Shown one piece after another: positions 11,401 through 24,400 of a stretch of 64,000 nucleotides of DNA. The stretch is from Isoetes taiwanensis (lineage: Eukaryota > Streptophyta > Lycopodiopsida > Isoetales > Isoetaceae). The position numbers and the translations under genes were made by a program. Numbering within the stretch: position 1 is the stretch's first letter; every line of letters starts with the position of its first letter. The stretch is taken from NCBI GenBank assembly GCA_021234155.1, contig JAJEKV010000006.1, forward strand, positions 8,955,003-9,019,002. The letters run 5' to 3'. Below the pieces are notes generated by a model that made no database searches, was not told the origin of the DNA, and saw nothing but the letters and a program-made list of their open reading frames with translations.

Positions 11401-11640
11401 TCCTTCTTTGGTTCTCATAGGGTGGCGAACCCAGCGCGGTTCCCAAGCAGGCGCAAATGGCATAGAGGTCGAGGAAATGTTCTTGCCTGTGGGGCGAGAT
11501 TGGAGGATCAATGTTATGTCAAAGCACAATTTTATGTCCCTTTTTTTTACCTCATTTTAGCCCCTTTTTTGTAAAAAGTACGGGAATATTTAAGGAATAT
11601 TCCTTTTTCTCCCATTTTGACGATTTTCTCCCGTTTAACG
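8460..11640. other. AT-rich region without recognisable gene
   Basis: I see no coding similarity. The phrase GTTTGGAAGA(CC) recurs several times between 8490 and 8880, as a loose dispersed repeat. From about 9450 to 11500 the text is pyrimidine-rich on the plus strand, with many stops. It may be the missing 5' part or leader of the chromovirus that follows, but no matching 5' LTR was found. Confidence 0.4.
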
Positions 11641-12180
11641 CGCAATCTTGTTCAATAAGTGGGGAAGCAGAAACTGCTTTTATTACCCTGTGTCATGAAG
11701 CATGCTTTCAGTATGGCACCAGTTCTTCCGTCGTGCCCATATGTTGTCAAAGCAAATGCTTCTGATTTTTCTCTTGAAGGTATCCTGTCACAGGAGGGGA
11801 ATGACCATGAACTCCATCCGATCGTCTATCACTCATGGAAGTTCCAGGCTGCCGAAATCAATTATCCAATTTACGACAAGAAATGGTTGGCGACAGTTGT
11901 TTCTTTCGAGGAGTAGAGACGTTTCCTGGAAGGATCTCCTCATAAGATCGCAGTCTATATGGATCATTGAAATCTGAAAATTTTTTAGTCTGCTCGAGTG
12001 CTCAACCGTCATCAGGCTCGATGGCATACTCAAGTAATATCTTGCATTGATTTCCTGATCAAGTACCGTTTTGGACCTCTCTAAAGGAAACCTGATGCCT
12101 TGTCTCGATGCTCCTACCTTGAGCCTAAGCTGGGTGATACCACATTTGATGAGCAATCACAGGTTATGTTAGGGTCTTAA
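11640..12180 (+). pseudogene. Ty3/gypsy RNase H remnant (chromovirus A)
   Basis: One frame reads in order a NASDFSLEGILSQ segment (canonical TDASDFALGAILSQ), a YDKKWLA segment and VSFEE. It then continues through three stop codons to KPDALSR, the conserved end of the gypsy RNase H / tether region. The lead aspartate context is altered (N for T, E for G). Stops at about 11914-11990 show it is dead. Reverse transcriptase, protease and gag are missing upstream. Confidence 0.8.
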
Positions 12181-12339
12181 CGGTTCCAACTCATGGCCAT
12201 CACTTTGTTTGAGAGGCCTCATGGCATAGCCTTGTTGGAGTCTGTTTGGGTATATTTTTTCTCCGACCCATTGGCTCAAGATGTATTTTTACATCTTGGT
12301 TCATTATTATATTCTCAGCCAATGCGCACGGGCTGTGAT

Positions 12340-13260
12340 CAGTTTAGATTCGAGAGGGACTCCTGTTTCGTGATGGACTTCTGTATGTTCCAGATGGTGC
12401 TTCTAAGATTCGGGTTCTCCAGAATTGCCATGATTCACCTATGGCCGGACATACTAGAGTAGCCAAAACTCTTGAACTTATTAGTCAAGAGTATTAGCGG
12501 CCTGGACTCTGCCACTCTTTTGAAGTTTTCATTTGATCCTGTGATATCTGCTGTCGAGCGAAGGTTCCTCGACATCTTCCTCATGGTCTTCTTTAGCCAC
12601 TGTCTATTCCAGATAGATTTGGAAGAGTATTTTCTATGGATTTTATTCCAAAGTTGCCTCCCTTTCGAGGTAATGATGCCATCATATTCATTGTTGACCA
12701 GTTCACTAAGATGGCCCATTTTATTCTTTGCAATATCACAATCACTAGCGAGGGAATATCTGATCTTCTTCTTCGTGAAGTAGACAGATTTCATGGGTTG
12801 CCAGACACTATCATTGGTGATCGTAGACCTCAGTTCATTGCAGGCTTTTGAAAGCGACATTTGAAGCTATTACATGTTGACCACTCATTGACTTTCGGTC
12901 ATCATCCAAAAAGTAATGGATAAGCAGAGTGCACTAATCAGACTTTGAAGCAATATTTGAAGTGCTTTATCGATTATCAGCAAAATGATTGGGTAAACTA
13001 GCTTCCATTAGTTGAGTTTACCTATGATAACTCAGTCCACGCTTCCATTGGCCAGACCTCGTTCTTTCTAAACTTTGGTCAACATCCTCATTGGTCTTTT
13101 AGTATCGTTGGATTTGACTTTGTAAATCATAGTGCTGAGTCTTGAATTGAGAAAATTTGGACTCTTCAATCAGATCTTCAACATCATCTTCTCGGGGCAT
13201 AGGAAGGCTATCTACATTATGCACATTTAGATCATCAGGAAGCTCCTACATTTCATGTTG
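12340..13260 (+). pseudogene. Ty3/gypsy integrase remnant (chromovirus A)
   Basis: The HHCC zinc-binding region is visible at about 12365-12600 (CHDSPMAGHT, then CDICCRAK). The catalytic core follows: VDQFTKMAHF, then GDRRPQF for the second Asp, then AECTNQTLKQYL for the catalytic Glu. All three acidic residues survive. There are frame changes before 12600 and stops after 12848, 12920 and 13000, so it cannot be expressed as one protein. The integrase would have inserted the element's cDNA into chromatin. Confidence 0.85.
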
Positions 13261-13700
13261 GTAACCTTGTCTGGGTTCTTTAGAAACCTCCCTACCTCAC
13301 GTCCCTGCAACAAGCTTGACTATCGTCGCCTTGGTCCTTACCAAATCACGACTCAGATCACTGATGTGGCATTCGAGGTCGAGCTTCCTCCAGTTGTTCG
13401 TCTCCATCCAGTATTTCATGTTTCTTTATTGGATCCCTACACAAGTTAATCCTTTCTTGGATCGCATTCCTCTGCTGCAACTACAAGTGAAAATTGATGA
13501 TCACGAGGAGTTTGAGGTTCAAGAGATTTTGGACTCTAAGTTTCTTCGTCAGAGATTGTATTACTTTGTCGATTGGGAAGGCTACTCATCAAGTGTTAGA
13601 ACTTGAGAGCCTGTCGATAATCTGGCTAACGCTCCTAATAAAATAGCAGAGTTTCACCGACAAGGCAAGTTCAAATACTTCAGCTCCGGCCTTGTAGACA
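13255..13700 (+). pseudogene. Integrase C-terminus and chromodomain (chromovirus A)
   Basis: The GPF/Y-like module RRLGPYQIT...FEVELPP...HPVFHVSLLDPY lies at 13320-13448. After a frame change comes the chromodomain VQEILDSKF...YFVDWEGYSSS (about 13515-13600), followed by PVDNLANAP and an AEFHRQ helix. The expected WEP Trp is a stop codon (TGA at about 13604). A chromodomain after the integrase defines the chromovirus branch of Ty3/gypsy, where it is thought to steer insertion to marked chromatin. Confidence 0.85.
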
Positions 13701-13712
13701 CGGTGCCATCGC

Positions 13713-13724
13713 AGAGGGAGATGG
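13713..13724 (+). other. Polypurine tract of chromovirus A
   Basis: A purine-rich AGAGGGAGATGG immediately precedes the LTR start at 13725, the position expected for the plus-strand primer of reverse transcription. Confidence 0.6.
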
Positions 13725-14210
13725 TGTGATGATCATACGGGTATTTATGTTATATTTATATATATAAACGATGGTCATTAGATGGATGCAAATGGGTAAT
13801 TGCACAAGACAGGGTTTGACCTCACAATCCTCTAGTTGCAAGTCATACACCTTAGCTAATTAAGCTACCAATACTTGTTAAAGATATTAGCTTGCATCTT
13901 TCTTTCATGAGCATCAACGTCTAGGAGGTTCTAGAACATTTTAGAACTTAGGTGCATAGACACAAATATTCCACATGCATTCATGCAGAAAAGAGGTCCC
14001 TTTTCCAGTATATAAAGGGGCCTTCGATACAAGGATGGGTATTCAGGTTCAACGTCAATCTTGAGACTTCTAGACATCTCTCTTATCTTCCTGCTTCTCT
14101 TCAGCCATTGTATTTTTTATTCTTGATTACAAATCAGATTTCCACGTATCTGTTGCATATTTTTCGAGTATTTTTTATGTATTTTCCTTGTTTTTGATAG
14201 GATCATGACA
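13725..14210 (+). repeat. 3' LTR of chromovirus A
   Basis: The LTR starts TGTGATGATC and ends GATCATGACA, which are inverted copies of each other with one mismatch, as expected for LTR ends. A promoter-like AGTATATAAAGGGG lies at about 14007-14020. The start follows a polypurine tract. No 5' partner LTR is seen within the window, so the element is 5'-truncated or was broken. Confidence 0.65.
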
Positions 14211-14214
14211 GTTT

Positions 14215-14500
14215 CGTTGTGGACCTTTATGAAATTAATATAAGTTTTATAGTGTGTTGTCTTTACCAGTTCTAAAGCCCTAAGATCCCAAATGTACCTA
14301 GAAAGCACGTCTAGGTACTACTTTAAGTGATTATAGCCCTCATTGTGTGTACCTGTATGAACCTCTGTTTCTGCATATTTTATCTAGAGAATCAAATGGC
14401 TCATTTCTTCTTCTAGCATGCTTTAAGGCATGAATCCATGGCCATTGTATAGGCGAGGTTTGGAAGGCGAGTGTCCCACATATTTACCAAAGAGAGCTAG
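14215..14500 (+). repeat. Diverged dispersed repeat, copy 1
   Basis: In reverse complement, this segment aligns by eye with 19745-20035. Shared words include GCCTTAAAGCA, CATTTG(G)TTCTC, CAATGAGGGC and AACACACTA. The two copies are old and carry many substitutions and indels. Family unknown. Confidence 0.5.
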
Positions 14501-17500
14501 ATTTGTTTTTCGAGAGGTAAATTAGAAATGATCTTATGGGAACTTGTAAGCATCATAGATCTCAAACCATATTTAATTTCTTGAACACCAAATGGATGAA
14601 GCTCTATAATTCCTCTGTTTTAGATACTAATCATAACCCTCTGTTGAAAACATAGAGCATTCCCAGTGAATGGTGAATTTTGGCCTGTTACCATGCCGCC
14701 AAGCAAAAGCAACTAGGTGCCCCTGTTCTATTGATCATCAGACAATAGATCCGGTAGCCCACTAGACAACAAAGAGCTCAAAAGGAAGGGGGGGGAGCTT
14801 ATCTTTTGCAGCCATTGCCATACCCTTTCGCCATGGCCTTGCAAATAGAAACAAGCCACGAAATAGAGGAGACACTACCATGAAATTTTGCTAGTGTGTT
14901 TCATATAATGGCCTAAATCACCTAATAGCTACCATGTACAATTCACCCAGCAAACAAATTGGGTGCTCTAATCTGAAAATACCAACCATACAAGAAAGCT
15001 CAAAAACCCGAACATAGTATAACATATGATTTATCACTAAAAAAAAAAAAAAATCATATTAGCAACCCTAAAAAACTATATGCCAGAAACCCTTGAGATT
15101 GGGGTTTGATTTCAACTTTACCACATAATTGAATAAGCCAAATTGTCGTTGTTTACTCAATTGATGTTCACGCTTTTGCTTTACAGATCTACAAGTCTAT
15201 ACATACGTTATGAGATTCGGAAAGAACATCATGTCTTTAATCCCTGACGTTTGTTAAAGGAAGATCGTAGTTAATTAGATTCGGTTGGACTGGGTTTCAA
15301 AGAACCAACTTAGAAGGAATTCTATCCCAATGACATGGGTCTAATTATTTCTTCATCTCATTTTAGGTAATATGCGATTTTGCCTTTTTCCACTTGGGAG
15401 TGGTCCTCGAGAATGTCCGGTTGATCATTTCACATTTATGGAACTTTTAAGTTATAGAATCCAAATTGTCAAGGAGGAAAAGAAAAAAGTGATGGTCCCA
15501 CAACTCTACATATGGCACATACTTTTGAGATCCAGTGGGCATGTCGACATTTCGGGAGCACGATTTTCAGTTGCACCGTTTGATGTTAAGGGTTCTCACT
15601 ATTTGATAGGCAAGCTAATCTACAAGCACAAAGTAGAACGTAAAAGGACCTTGGGGAATCGTCAGGGACTTTGAATATCAGGTGGTAGAGGCAAACATCG
15701 AGTGCCTTCCACACCATTCTGACTTCACATAATTATCCTCTATGACAACATGCCGTTGTGCTAAATTTCTCATGCATTTTTGCGCTTTTTACATGAAAAC
15801 AATGTAATGATGTTAACAAAGCAAAAAAAACACAGGTGCAAAAAGAGTTCACAAAACTTTAGAGCCTAAGCAACACCGTTTGGTCAAGCATTCGAAGAAT
15901 ACGAATTTTTTTTAACATTAATTTTGCATCTAAACACTAAATCCCTTTTCTAGATTAATACAATATATTGAAAAAACAAGATCACTAGAGGTTTCAAGGA
16001 GTATAAACTTTATAATTCACAAATACATTTTGGTTAAAAAGTATATAAGTCCAATCGTATAGCCATTTTATGCATCGCTCTAGTATATCGTATATCAGCT
16101 GGCACATTAGATAAATTTAGGTTTTTCGTAATCACAAGAGTTAAATTCCATGAAAAGAATCTCGAGTTTGTCTGGAAGTACTTACATGCCTGAGGCTGAA
16201 GGAGCAATGTACAGATGGGAAGGCAGCTGATATGGGTAAAGAATGTTTTTATAATCCAGATCATGTGAAGAGCAACAGATGGTGTTTGTAGGTGTTTGAC
16301 CTGAGAGGATAAGGACAAAGGCAAGGAATGCCAACAAGATGGTTGAAGCAAGTGTTCAAACAATAAAACAAGGGCAAAGGGGAGATGCCCAACACCATGT
16401 TACATATTTTAGGAAATCACATATCGATGTGACATACCACGTGGCTTGCCTAGCTGGCAATCCACGTCATCACTATAATTTGATCGAGCCCGGTCCACAT
16501 GCAGGCTGTCGGCTTGAAGGCGCAGGCTTCGAACAGATTAGGTCAGACCTGTTTTAAATTTTAGGGTTCTGTTTTTTCCTGAATCTTGACACGATCTGGA
16601 ATAAATGGAACCTTGCTATTGGTCCCTGTTTAAATTTTAGGGTTCTGTTCTGCTCTGTTCTCTTACATTTTGGCGTTATGCTTCTGGCCCGTTAGCCCTT
16701 GACGTCCTTTCCCTCTTGTTTTGACATGTTTGTTTCATAAAGGATCCCTTTAAATCTGTGTATGCGTTGTCGGATTTGGATTAAAGAACACAGAGTTCAG
16801 AAACTTTCCCCCGTTCCAGGTTTTGAATTGAATCTTCTGGACCATATTTAGTTACAAGTTGCACTCTGCCAAAATTGAATCTTGGAATAGATGGAATTTT
16901 TTTGAATCAAACTCTGGCATTATCTTCTTGTGTTAAGGTTTTCCATTTTTTGTCATCCTTGTAGGCTGTAAATTGTTGTACTTCTGATATTCCATACCCG
17001 TGATGATTGTGTGACCAGCTAACACGTTGTGTATTTTAAAATATGTTCGTTGGAAACTGAAACGGAATGGACCATCATCCCCCCCACGATCATGGCCAAA
17101 ACTATGGCTCTCTTTTGAGGTCAACTCGGAATAAATTGCTTGTTGCTTGTTGTAAGGACGACATAAAGGCGACAGCGATTCACATTACTAAGGTATTTAA
17201 GAAGCGCCTGTGCCAACATAAATCCATTCATTATCCTTCTCCATGGTTAGGTTCTAACTTATGTAGCATTAACTAACTTAAACATTTTTTGTCCCTTCCT
17301 GGTCCTAAATAAACAGATTGTCGTATGAATTATTTTCATTTATTAGTTCCATCTAAACTGATATTAGTTAATAGAAACATGTTTTTGTCCCCTTCTGCTC
17401 ATAGAAACAGAGCATCATGTATGATGTTTGATTATTCATAAACTCAATTGTTTATGGTATGTTATCTTAATAGATCAGGTGTTCATGTTATGTGCTTCCA

Positions 17501-19740
17501 AATTGTCTTTTCCATACTGGTTTAAACTCGTCCAGCATAATCCTAGATTCGGACTTTTAAATATGCTGTTAACATGTTCAGCAGTACACATTTTAACCGT
17601 ATGCTAATTGTGTTTTAGACAAGTCCAAGCCAGCCAGCCAGCCAGAGCATTCTGCAGCACTTTAATATCTGCCTTATGAATTTGAATTCTATTATGGGCC
17701 AAACGTGTTCAATATGTCTGCAATTTATATATCTGTTCTGTACAGCTCCACCATGGTGATACAGCAATTCAATTCAATGCTTGACGGTATGAATTTCAGA
17801 TAAGAATCTTTGGTTTTCACATGTTGATAGGTTCGCCATGATAAGCTAATAAATTGGCACGGGAACCTTTATCGAGGCATTATATGCTAGGTCTACTTCA
17901 CTGCTTCGGTTGCAGATTGCATCACAATATGTTGTGCCACGCTGCTGCTAGATTGTTCATGACAGGTAATTGTTCAAAACGGTACATGTTTACTTCATAG
18001 CCTTTCCTCTACTGGTTCATGTCTGCTTTTAAAATGCCTGATGGTTATTTAATTTGTAAAGTGCAAGAACATGTACTCTTATTTCTTCCATGATATTTAT
18101 TCCCATCATTCTTAAATGATTTGGTTTAATTGCATTGTTCCTCCTAGGTGCCTCTGTTTCTTCCATGGTATTTGTTTCTATCATTCTTAAATGATTTGGT
18201 TTAATTGCATTGTTTCTGATCAACGAGTACTCCAATACAAACCCTTTATTACTTGACCTTTTGTTGACTTTGTGACTAGAATTATAACATCAAGCCATGT
18301 TCTAAGAACACAAATAGTCTTTGCGCATCACAAGTTAGTATTGGTGTCATTATATAATTCATATTATATGTTTTTCTTTGATTGTGTGAAGATTTGGGCA
18401 TTTTATGTGTAATTGTTGGGTTTTGATTATCCGCGTTTAAATGCAATGGGAAAGGAGGTATTATGTGCTGACAACTAGTGACAAAATCCAAGGAGCCAAT
18501 GGCGTGTTGCACAACAGGATGTAAGTCTTTTCACGGTTATAGAAGATAAAACACATGAAATGCCAAAACAAATTTTTTCCTCCTTTCACATTTATTAATA
18601 TCATATCTAAGGTATGCTCTTCACATAACCTAAAAAAGGGTTTAAGTTTTGCTGTGAAATTACTCGTATATTCCAAGAACTCAACAAACATAGATAGCCT
18701 CTCCCATGATAACTGACAACTGAAGACGTTTTTATTTCAAAAAGTACCATTTACGAACTAACACCACCTCAAAATGTTGAACATATTGTACCACATCAAC
18801 CACTACAAATACTACAGCTCCCATTGTGTCAATATAGGTACTCTAACAACAACCGACTCTACAGACAATATTGGAGATGGAGTAAAGGACAATTTGTTTT
18901 TTCCCGAGAGGCACAAAGGAGATATTATACAAGTAGTCGTTTATGCTTCAATATTACCTTTTTGTTTAGACAAGTCAATTATGTATTGGCCTGATGCCAT
19001 TCTTGACTTTTGAAGTGTAAACATCTTGATTTTCTATGCATTATTTGTTATTTTTACCTTGGTTTTTCCTGTTGTGCTTTCATAAGTTTGCATTGAAAAT
19101 TTGGTTTTTGAAGCTCACAATTCAAGTTAAATGTAATTTCTTCTTGCAAGCTACTGAGCATGGTCTCCAAATTTGCAAATGGGCTTCTTGTTGTTTTATC
19201 AACTGGATTATATGTGCTACATGGATTTCACCACATCTTCGTTATAAAATTCTATGATGTTATGATTCCATGAGATCTTAGTGGTTCAAGTGGGATTGAG
19301 TATTAGTTTAGAACATTTATGCCTTTACAAAGGATTCCAAATGTGCAAAGAGCTGGGTTTAAAGATCACCTTCCTCATCTAATCTTTGTTTCTCAATGCA
19401 TTTTTCAAATTTTAGTTTCAAACCAGTCTGAATATGCTTCCAAGGCTTATGTTAATGTTCTTTTAGATTTGGCGCTTCCACAACATGAGTGGTCCTTGAG
19501 AATTTCTCCAACAGAGATGAAGTAGCTTTGAAGATGGCCCTGGGGTCTTTCTTTTATGTGGTTGTTTTAACAATTGCTATTGTAGATTGGTGTTTCAGAT
19601 ACCATATTATCGATGTGACCTCTCATTATTGCTTATATTTTAGTTCTCTAGAACAGATGGAACATTGTTTTTATCTTATGTCCAATCATCCCATATCAAA
19701 TTCTTCTACAAGAGATAGGGTTCTTACCTTTCAAAAGACT
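14500..19740. other. AT-rich intergenic region, no confident gene
   Basis: A frame at 15372-15674 and another at 19489-19800 stay open for about 100 codons but match nothing I recognise. A short word GAGTGGTCCT(C/T)GAGAAT occurs at both 15400 and 19485. About 15790-16170 and 23265-23840 share words such as GTTAAATTCCA and AAAGAATCTCG, so they are probably copies of one old repeat. Two TTTTAGGGTTCTGTT phrases lie at 16558 and 16637. Confidence 0.4.
18082..18215 (+). repeat. Tandem duplication, unit about 75 bp
   Basis: A block beginning TTTCTTCCATG(A/G)TATTT and ending TTTAATTGCATTGTT occurs twice in direct tandem (about 18082-18140 and 18158-18215), with a few substitutions. Non-coding. Confidence 0.75.
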
Positions 19741-19744
19741 GCAC

Positions 19745-20035
19745 TAGAACATCACATAACATTCAATATGGGAGATACTCGCCTTTCAAACCTTTCCTAG
19801 ATAATGCCTTAAAGCACGTTGGATGAAGAAACAAACCATTTGGTTCTCCAAATAAATGTACAGAAATAGAGGTGCATAAAGGTAAACAACAATGAGGGCC
19901 ACAATTACTTGAAGCAGTATCTACACCCGTGCTCCGTAAGTAAGCTTTGTGATGCTAGGGATTAGAACTATGAAAAGCCAACACACTACAAAACCCAGAT
20001 TAATCCCATGCTTGCCAAGTGTCCATAGCGGTACT
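19745..20035 (-). repeat. Diverged dispersed repeat, copy 2 (inverted)
   Basis: Inverted counterpart of 14215-14500. The pair could be remains of one inserted family in two orientations, or arms of a very old inverted structure about 5.5 kb apart. Confidence 0.5.
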
Positions 20036-20465
20036 TGTTAGCGCATTACCCATGAAGAAGCACATAATGATTACTTCCGTTTGCATAGGAGCACAACGTC
20101 TCAAAATTGAGAAAAGCACGTGAGCACGAGAAGAACGACGAGACAGGATCTGCCAATGTTGCCACTTTGAAGTTATTGAAGATGAGTGCCACTCTTCAGA
20201 ACAACCCAGCATTTGGGCCTATCAGGGCATGTTTGAATTGGTTACACCTCCAACCACTACATGTGATATTGAAGACGACTTCAATGGGGGTACTATCATC
20301 GTATCTTTAGGATATAAGAAAAGTGCAAACTCAATTGTCTTCTTTCTTGCTACAATAAAATGTGCAATGGTAACTTTATTAGCAAGCCTATTACTGCTAA
20401 AGTTTGTCCCTTTAAAACCCATCGAGATGGATTTTTATAAATCCTGGACAGTTTTAGATCTGTTA

Positions 20466-20535
20466 TATTCATTTTTTGGGTCTCATAGGCCTCTTGGCTT
20501 CTGTGGGCAAAACATTCAATTCAATTATTATTCTT
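20466..20535 (+). repeat. LINE 3'-end fragment
   Basis: TTGGGTCTCATAGGCCTCTTGGC, TTCTGTGGGC and a following AAAA/ATTC tail match the shared LINE 3' end of the window (consensus form GGTCCCATAGGTC...GGTCTCTGTGGACGATAAAA). Only the last 60-70 bp is present, as expected for an extremely 5'-truncated insertion. Confidence 0.6.
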
Positions 20536-20699
20536 CTAGTATTGTGTTACCTTATACTTTTTGAATCTTATAGCTTGTGGACTAATAATGGGACCGAAAA
20601 ATCCCACATAATCAGTGGTTTGATACAGTCCAAGGGACACAAATGCTGGCTCTGCCAGGTCTCAGACCTTACTCTATGTCCACATGTGGTCAGATAGTA

Positions 20700-22245
20700 C
20701 TGCATCTTCCTTAAAGCTTAAGAAAGCCAGATACACATCAAAGGGAAACGTTCTACCTCCTGGACCATCATCCCAGGACCTTATGGAAAAGAGTGCTTAG
20801 AAAGCCAGTGCAGCCCTTAGGGAATATCACTCCCAAGTAGTGGAGGCAATACTTGCAGCAGCTACATGACCCTCAGGGTGCACAAGCAGTATTGTCCCCG
20901 CAAGAAGGCCCGTTGCTGGAAATCATGGAGGCAAACATAGACCAGGGCTTACAGCGTCTTACCAATAGGAAAGCACCAGACCTGGATGGGATGCAGGCAG
21001 AGTTGCTCAAGTGGGCAAGACCCTCCATAGTACCGGTACTAATTACATTGTTCACAGGGCATTACAAGAAGGTTTGCCCCGCAGTGGACCAGAAGCATAG
21101 TTGTTCCCATCTGTACGGCAGGTGACCCGCACTGCTCAACCAATTATCGAACAATCATGATCAGTTCGATGTGTTCGCAAAACTGCTAGCTGGGATTATC
21201 GAGCAGCAGTTGATGGGCTAGGCAGAGGCATCAGAGGTGCGGACCCTCACCCAAGCAGGATTCAAGCCCCGACACTCAACCATTGATCACATCTTCACAT
21301 TGCAGACTCTGGAGACAGCAGGAACCGCCAGCGAGACCTGCATTATTGCTTCATGAACTTCGCCAAGGCCTTTGACACTATGCTTCGAAGCTATAGGTAA
21401 GATTGCGACAACTGGAGGTTCTTGTAGATCTGTAGAATGCAGTATACATGTTGAGATATGCTCAGGCCAGTTGCAGCCGATAAAGCCAACCATTCAATAG
21501 CAGTATCGTGGTCCACTAGTGATGCCCTCTCTCTGCAACACTATTTGGGCTTAACATTGATTAGTTGGAGAGCTGGCTGGCTGACAATGGGGCCGACGGA
21601 GCTCAACTTCTACACAAGATCATCAGGCAGTTAATATATACTGATGATGTGGACCTAGCCTACACCTTGATGGACATGCAGTGCCATCTCGATGCCATGG
21701 ACATATTTTGCCATAATAGCTTGAGGCAATACCTTGACGCTTACTTCCTCAGTAAGCTTTGGGATGCCAGCGCACCTGAACAGGTCAAGGCATCATATTA
21801 TCAGCACCACATAAACCGCACGTTAGAATGGGTCCTATAATGCCATTTGCATATCCATTTGCATATGAAACGGCGCACACTCATTGCCTCAATTCGCACA
21901 AGTGCACACCATCTTCGAATTGAGACGGGCAACCGGATTGGGGAGCCACGCGAGGACAGGCTTGTCAATGCTGCCAAATGGGAGCCACTGAGGATGAATG
22001 CCATACTCTTTAAAATTGTCCAGTGTATGATCGAATCCGGACATGTTATGATGATGTATATTTGTACAATTTGACATCATTCTTATTACTGCCACGATTT
22101 TTTCCCTCGAAAACCCTTCGGGGTTTTTATAACCCGGGCAATAATAAGTCTGCTGCACTCCTTCATTGGGTCCCATAGGTCGGTTGGTCTCTGTGGACGA
22201 ATAAAAATTATTCTATTCTATTCTATTCTATTCTATTCTTTCTTG
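20700..22245 (+). mobile_element. Decayed non-LTR retrotransposon (LINE), 5'-truncated
   Basis: Reverse transcriptase motifs are readable in shifting frames: NRKAPDLDGMQAELLKW, NYRTIMIS, TQAGFKPRHSTIDHIF, NFAKAFDTM and the catalytic-loop region LIYTDDVDLAYT (YTDD where YADD is usual). A conserved post-RT segment follows, with SLRQYLDAYFLSKLWD. The 3' untranslated part carries TTTTTCCCTCGAAAACCC and GGTCTCTGTGGACGA, then an (ATTCT)n tail at about 22207-22238. Several frameshifts and stops make it inactive. The RT of such elements copies the RNA at a nicked chromosomal target. Confidence 0.85.
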
Positions 22246-24400
22246 TGCTTGTATTCCAAATTCCATGTCAAAACTCATGTCTATGCAAAACTATTGATCA
22301 AAAATGGGAATAGTACTCTGAGAATCAGTGATAGTCCACAGGAGAAAGAAAACAAACTTGTCATAATCAGTTACGTTTTTCTCTAAAATAATCTCACTTC
22401 CTACGTACATGAAGGAATTTGACTTGTTTCTCCTTGATTCATCGATGCATAACACAAGAACAAGAGCGGATAGATTTCTTGTTATTTTCTCAATGTAGCA
22501 TGGTTGCCATATATTAATTAGAAAGGCTTATATATGGATTTTAATGGACCATTTTATTAGTTCATTGCAGGACAACTACTCTTAATGTTGATAGGCCCTA
22601 AAAGAAATTGTGTAGACTGTATGAATTTATGTTCCCTAACAAACATGGTGAAAAAGACATTGCACATTGAGCAAACAATATTGGAATGATGTCACACATA
22701 TACAATTTCTAATATGAACCATGTAAGCATTATAGGCTATGCCTTACTCCTTTTAGAGAAAGACAAATCCTGGAAACTCAAGTTTTGAGAACTTTAAATT
22801 GAAGGGATATCTTCAATCCTTATTTCCATAAGTAGGATGGGTGATGGTTCCTAACAAAAACCTAGAGAAAGTAGCAATACGTTTTGCTACTTTTCAACAC
22901 ATAACATGTCGCATAATTGATGAATGCAAATCAATATGAAGAACATAAATTACCAAAATAAGTCATTTCTTTAAGTAAATTGAACATGGAATTCTTGATC
23001 GAATGAAAAGCTTTGACCTAGATATCTTCAATATTCGTACTGTTTACATGTTGGAACACTATAAGGAAACGTCTAGATGCTATTAGTAAATAATAAAAAT
23101 AGCATGCTTCTAAATTATGAGTGGTATATTGTCTCGAAGTTTGATTTTTGCTCCAAGTAAATGGTCTTTGTGTACAATCTTTACATGCCATCTATGAGAC
23201 ATCCAACGTTGTTCTTTGTTCTGATATACTTGTTTTGTCTGTCTTTTGAGCATGTCATCTCATTGTAATGATTTTTTAGAAAGGCAAAAGAACATCTACA
23301 CGTGCAAAAGGAATGCTCTAATGTTAAGAAAAGAGCAAAAGTACAAACTTTTTAGAACCTTGGTAAATGTTCATGTGAATTTTTCAACAACCTTTTAGCT
23401 TTTTCACATTTTGCACATATCAATAACACATAAAGTTTAGTTTTGGTTTACTATATTATCTCAAGTCAAGGACACTTTTATATTGGAGTTAGTTCTTTAT
23501 CATTATTGTATTTAATTATAGATTAAAATGAGGTGTATTTTGGACAATAAATTTACGTTTGAATAATACATTCTCTCCCCAAAACATGGATACAATGTTG
23601 AAAAGCAAGATTACTGAAGGTTCAATGATGAAGACAACAAGTGTGGTTCATGAAATTCATCGAAGAAAATGGAGGCAGGCAGTAAAAAGTCTAACCTTTT
23701 AGCCGTTTCTCTTTTTACGCATTGGTCTCCATGTTGGCATGTAGTATAAATTAATGATGCTAAATTTTGGTTTCAATAAATTCCTTGTGTAATCACATCA
23801 TTTTTGTTAAATTCCACGCAAAGAATCTCGTATATGACCAAACCACATTGTGTTCATATTCCATTGCACTTACCTTTCACCTTTGCATTTGGATAGTGAG
23901 ATCTTTGTTTTATTGTGCTCCTAGGCAGCAGGCTTTCCGTTTTAATTGCCACGTAGTGCAGGAAAAGCAGGATCGAAAGGCTGGAAGGGAGGATGGAATG
24001 CTGAGAAGAACATGACATGAGCTGAGAAAGCACTGGGACCAGCAGATGATAAGAATATAAGTTGATCTGTTGATGCTGGCACCCAATCTTTGGATGATGC
24101 AAGCAAGACAGAAAGGCATGTTGGGAACATCAAGGTCAAGATCAAACTAAAAAGGAAAACAAAAAGGGGAGTGGAAAACATATATGGACATACAAGATAT
24201 ATTGTTTTGATAAGGGGGACAACCCTAATCCAAAAATGAAATAAAATAAACAAAATGAATAAACACCAAAATAAGTAAATAAATAAACAAAGTAAATGGA
24301 TGAATAGATTCATGAAGACATAAATAAACAAATGAAAATTAAATGGTTCTCATTTTTTTTTGCATAGGTGAAGAAATGAATAAATAAATAAATAACAAAT
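22245..24400. other. AT-rich intergenic region
   Basis: No coding similarity is visible. It is simple AT-rich sequence with a run of AATAAA-type words at 24240-24400. Confidence 0.4.
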
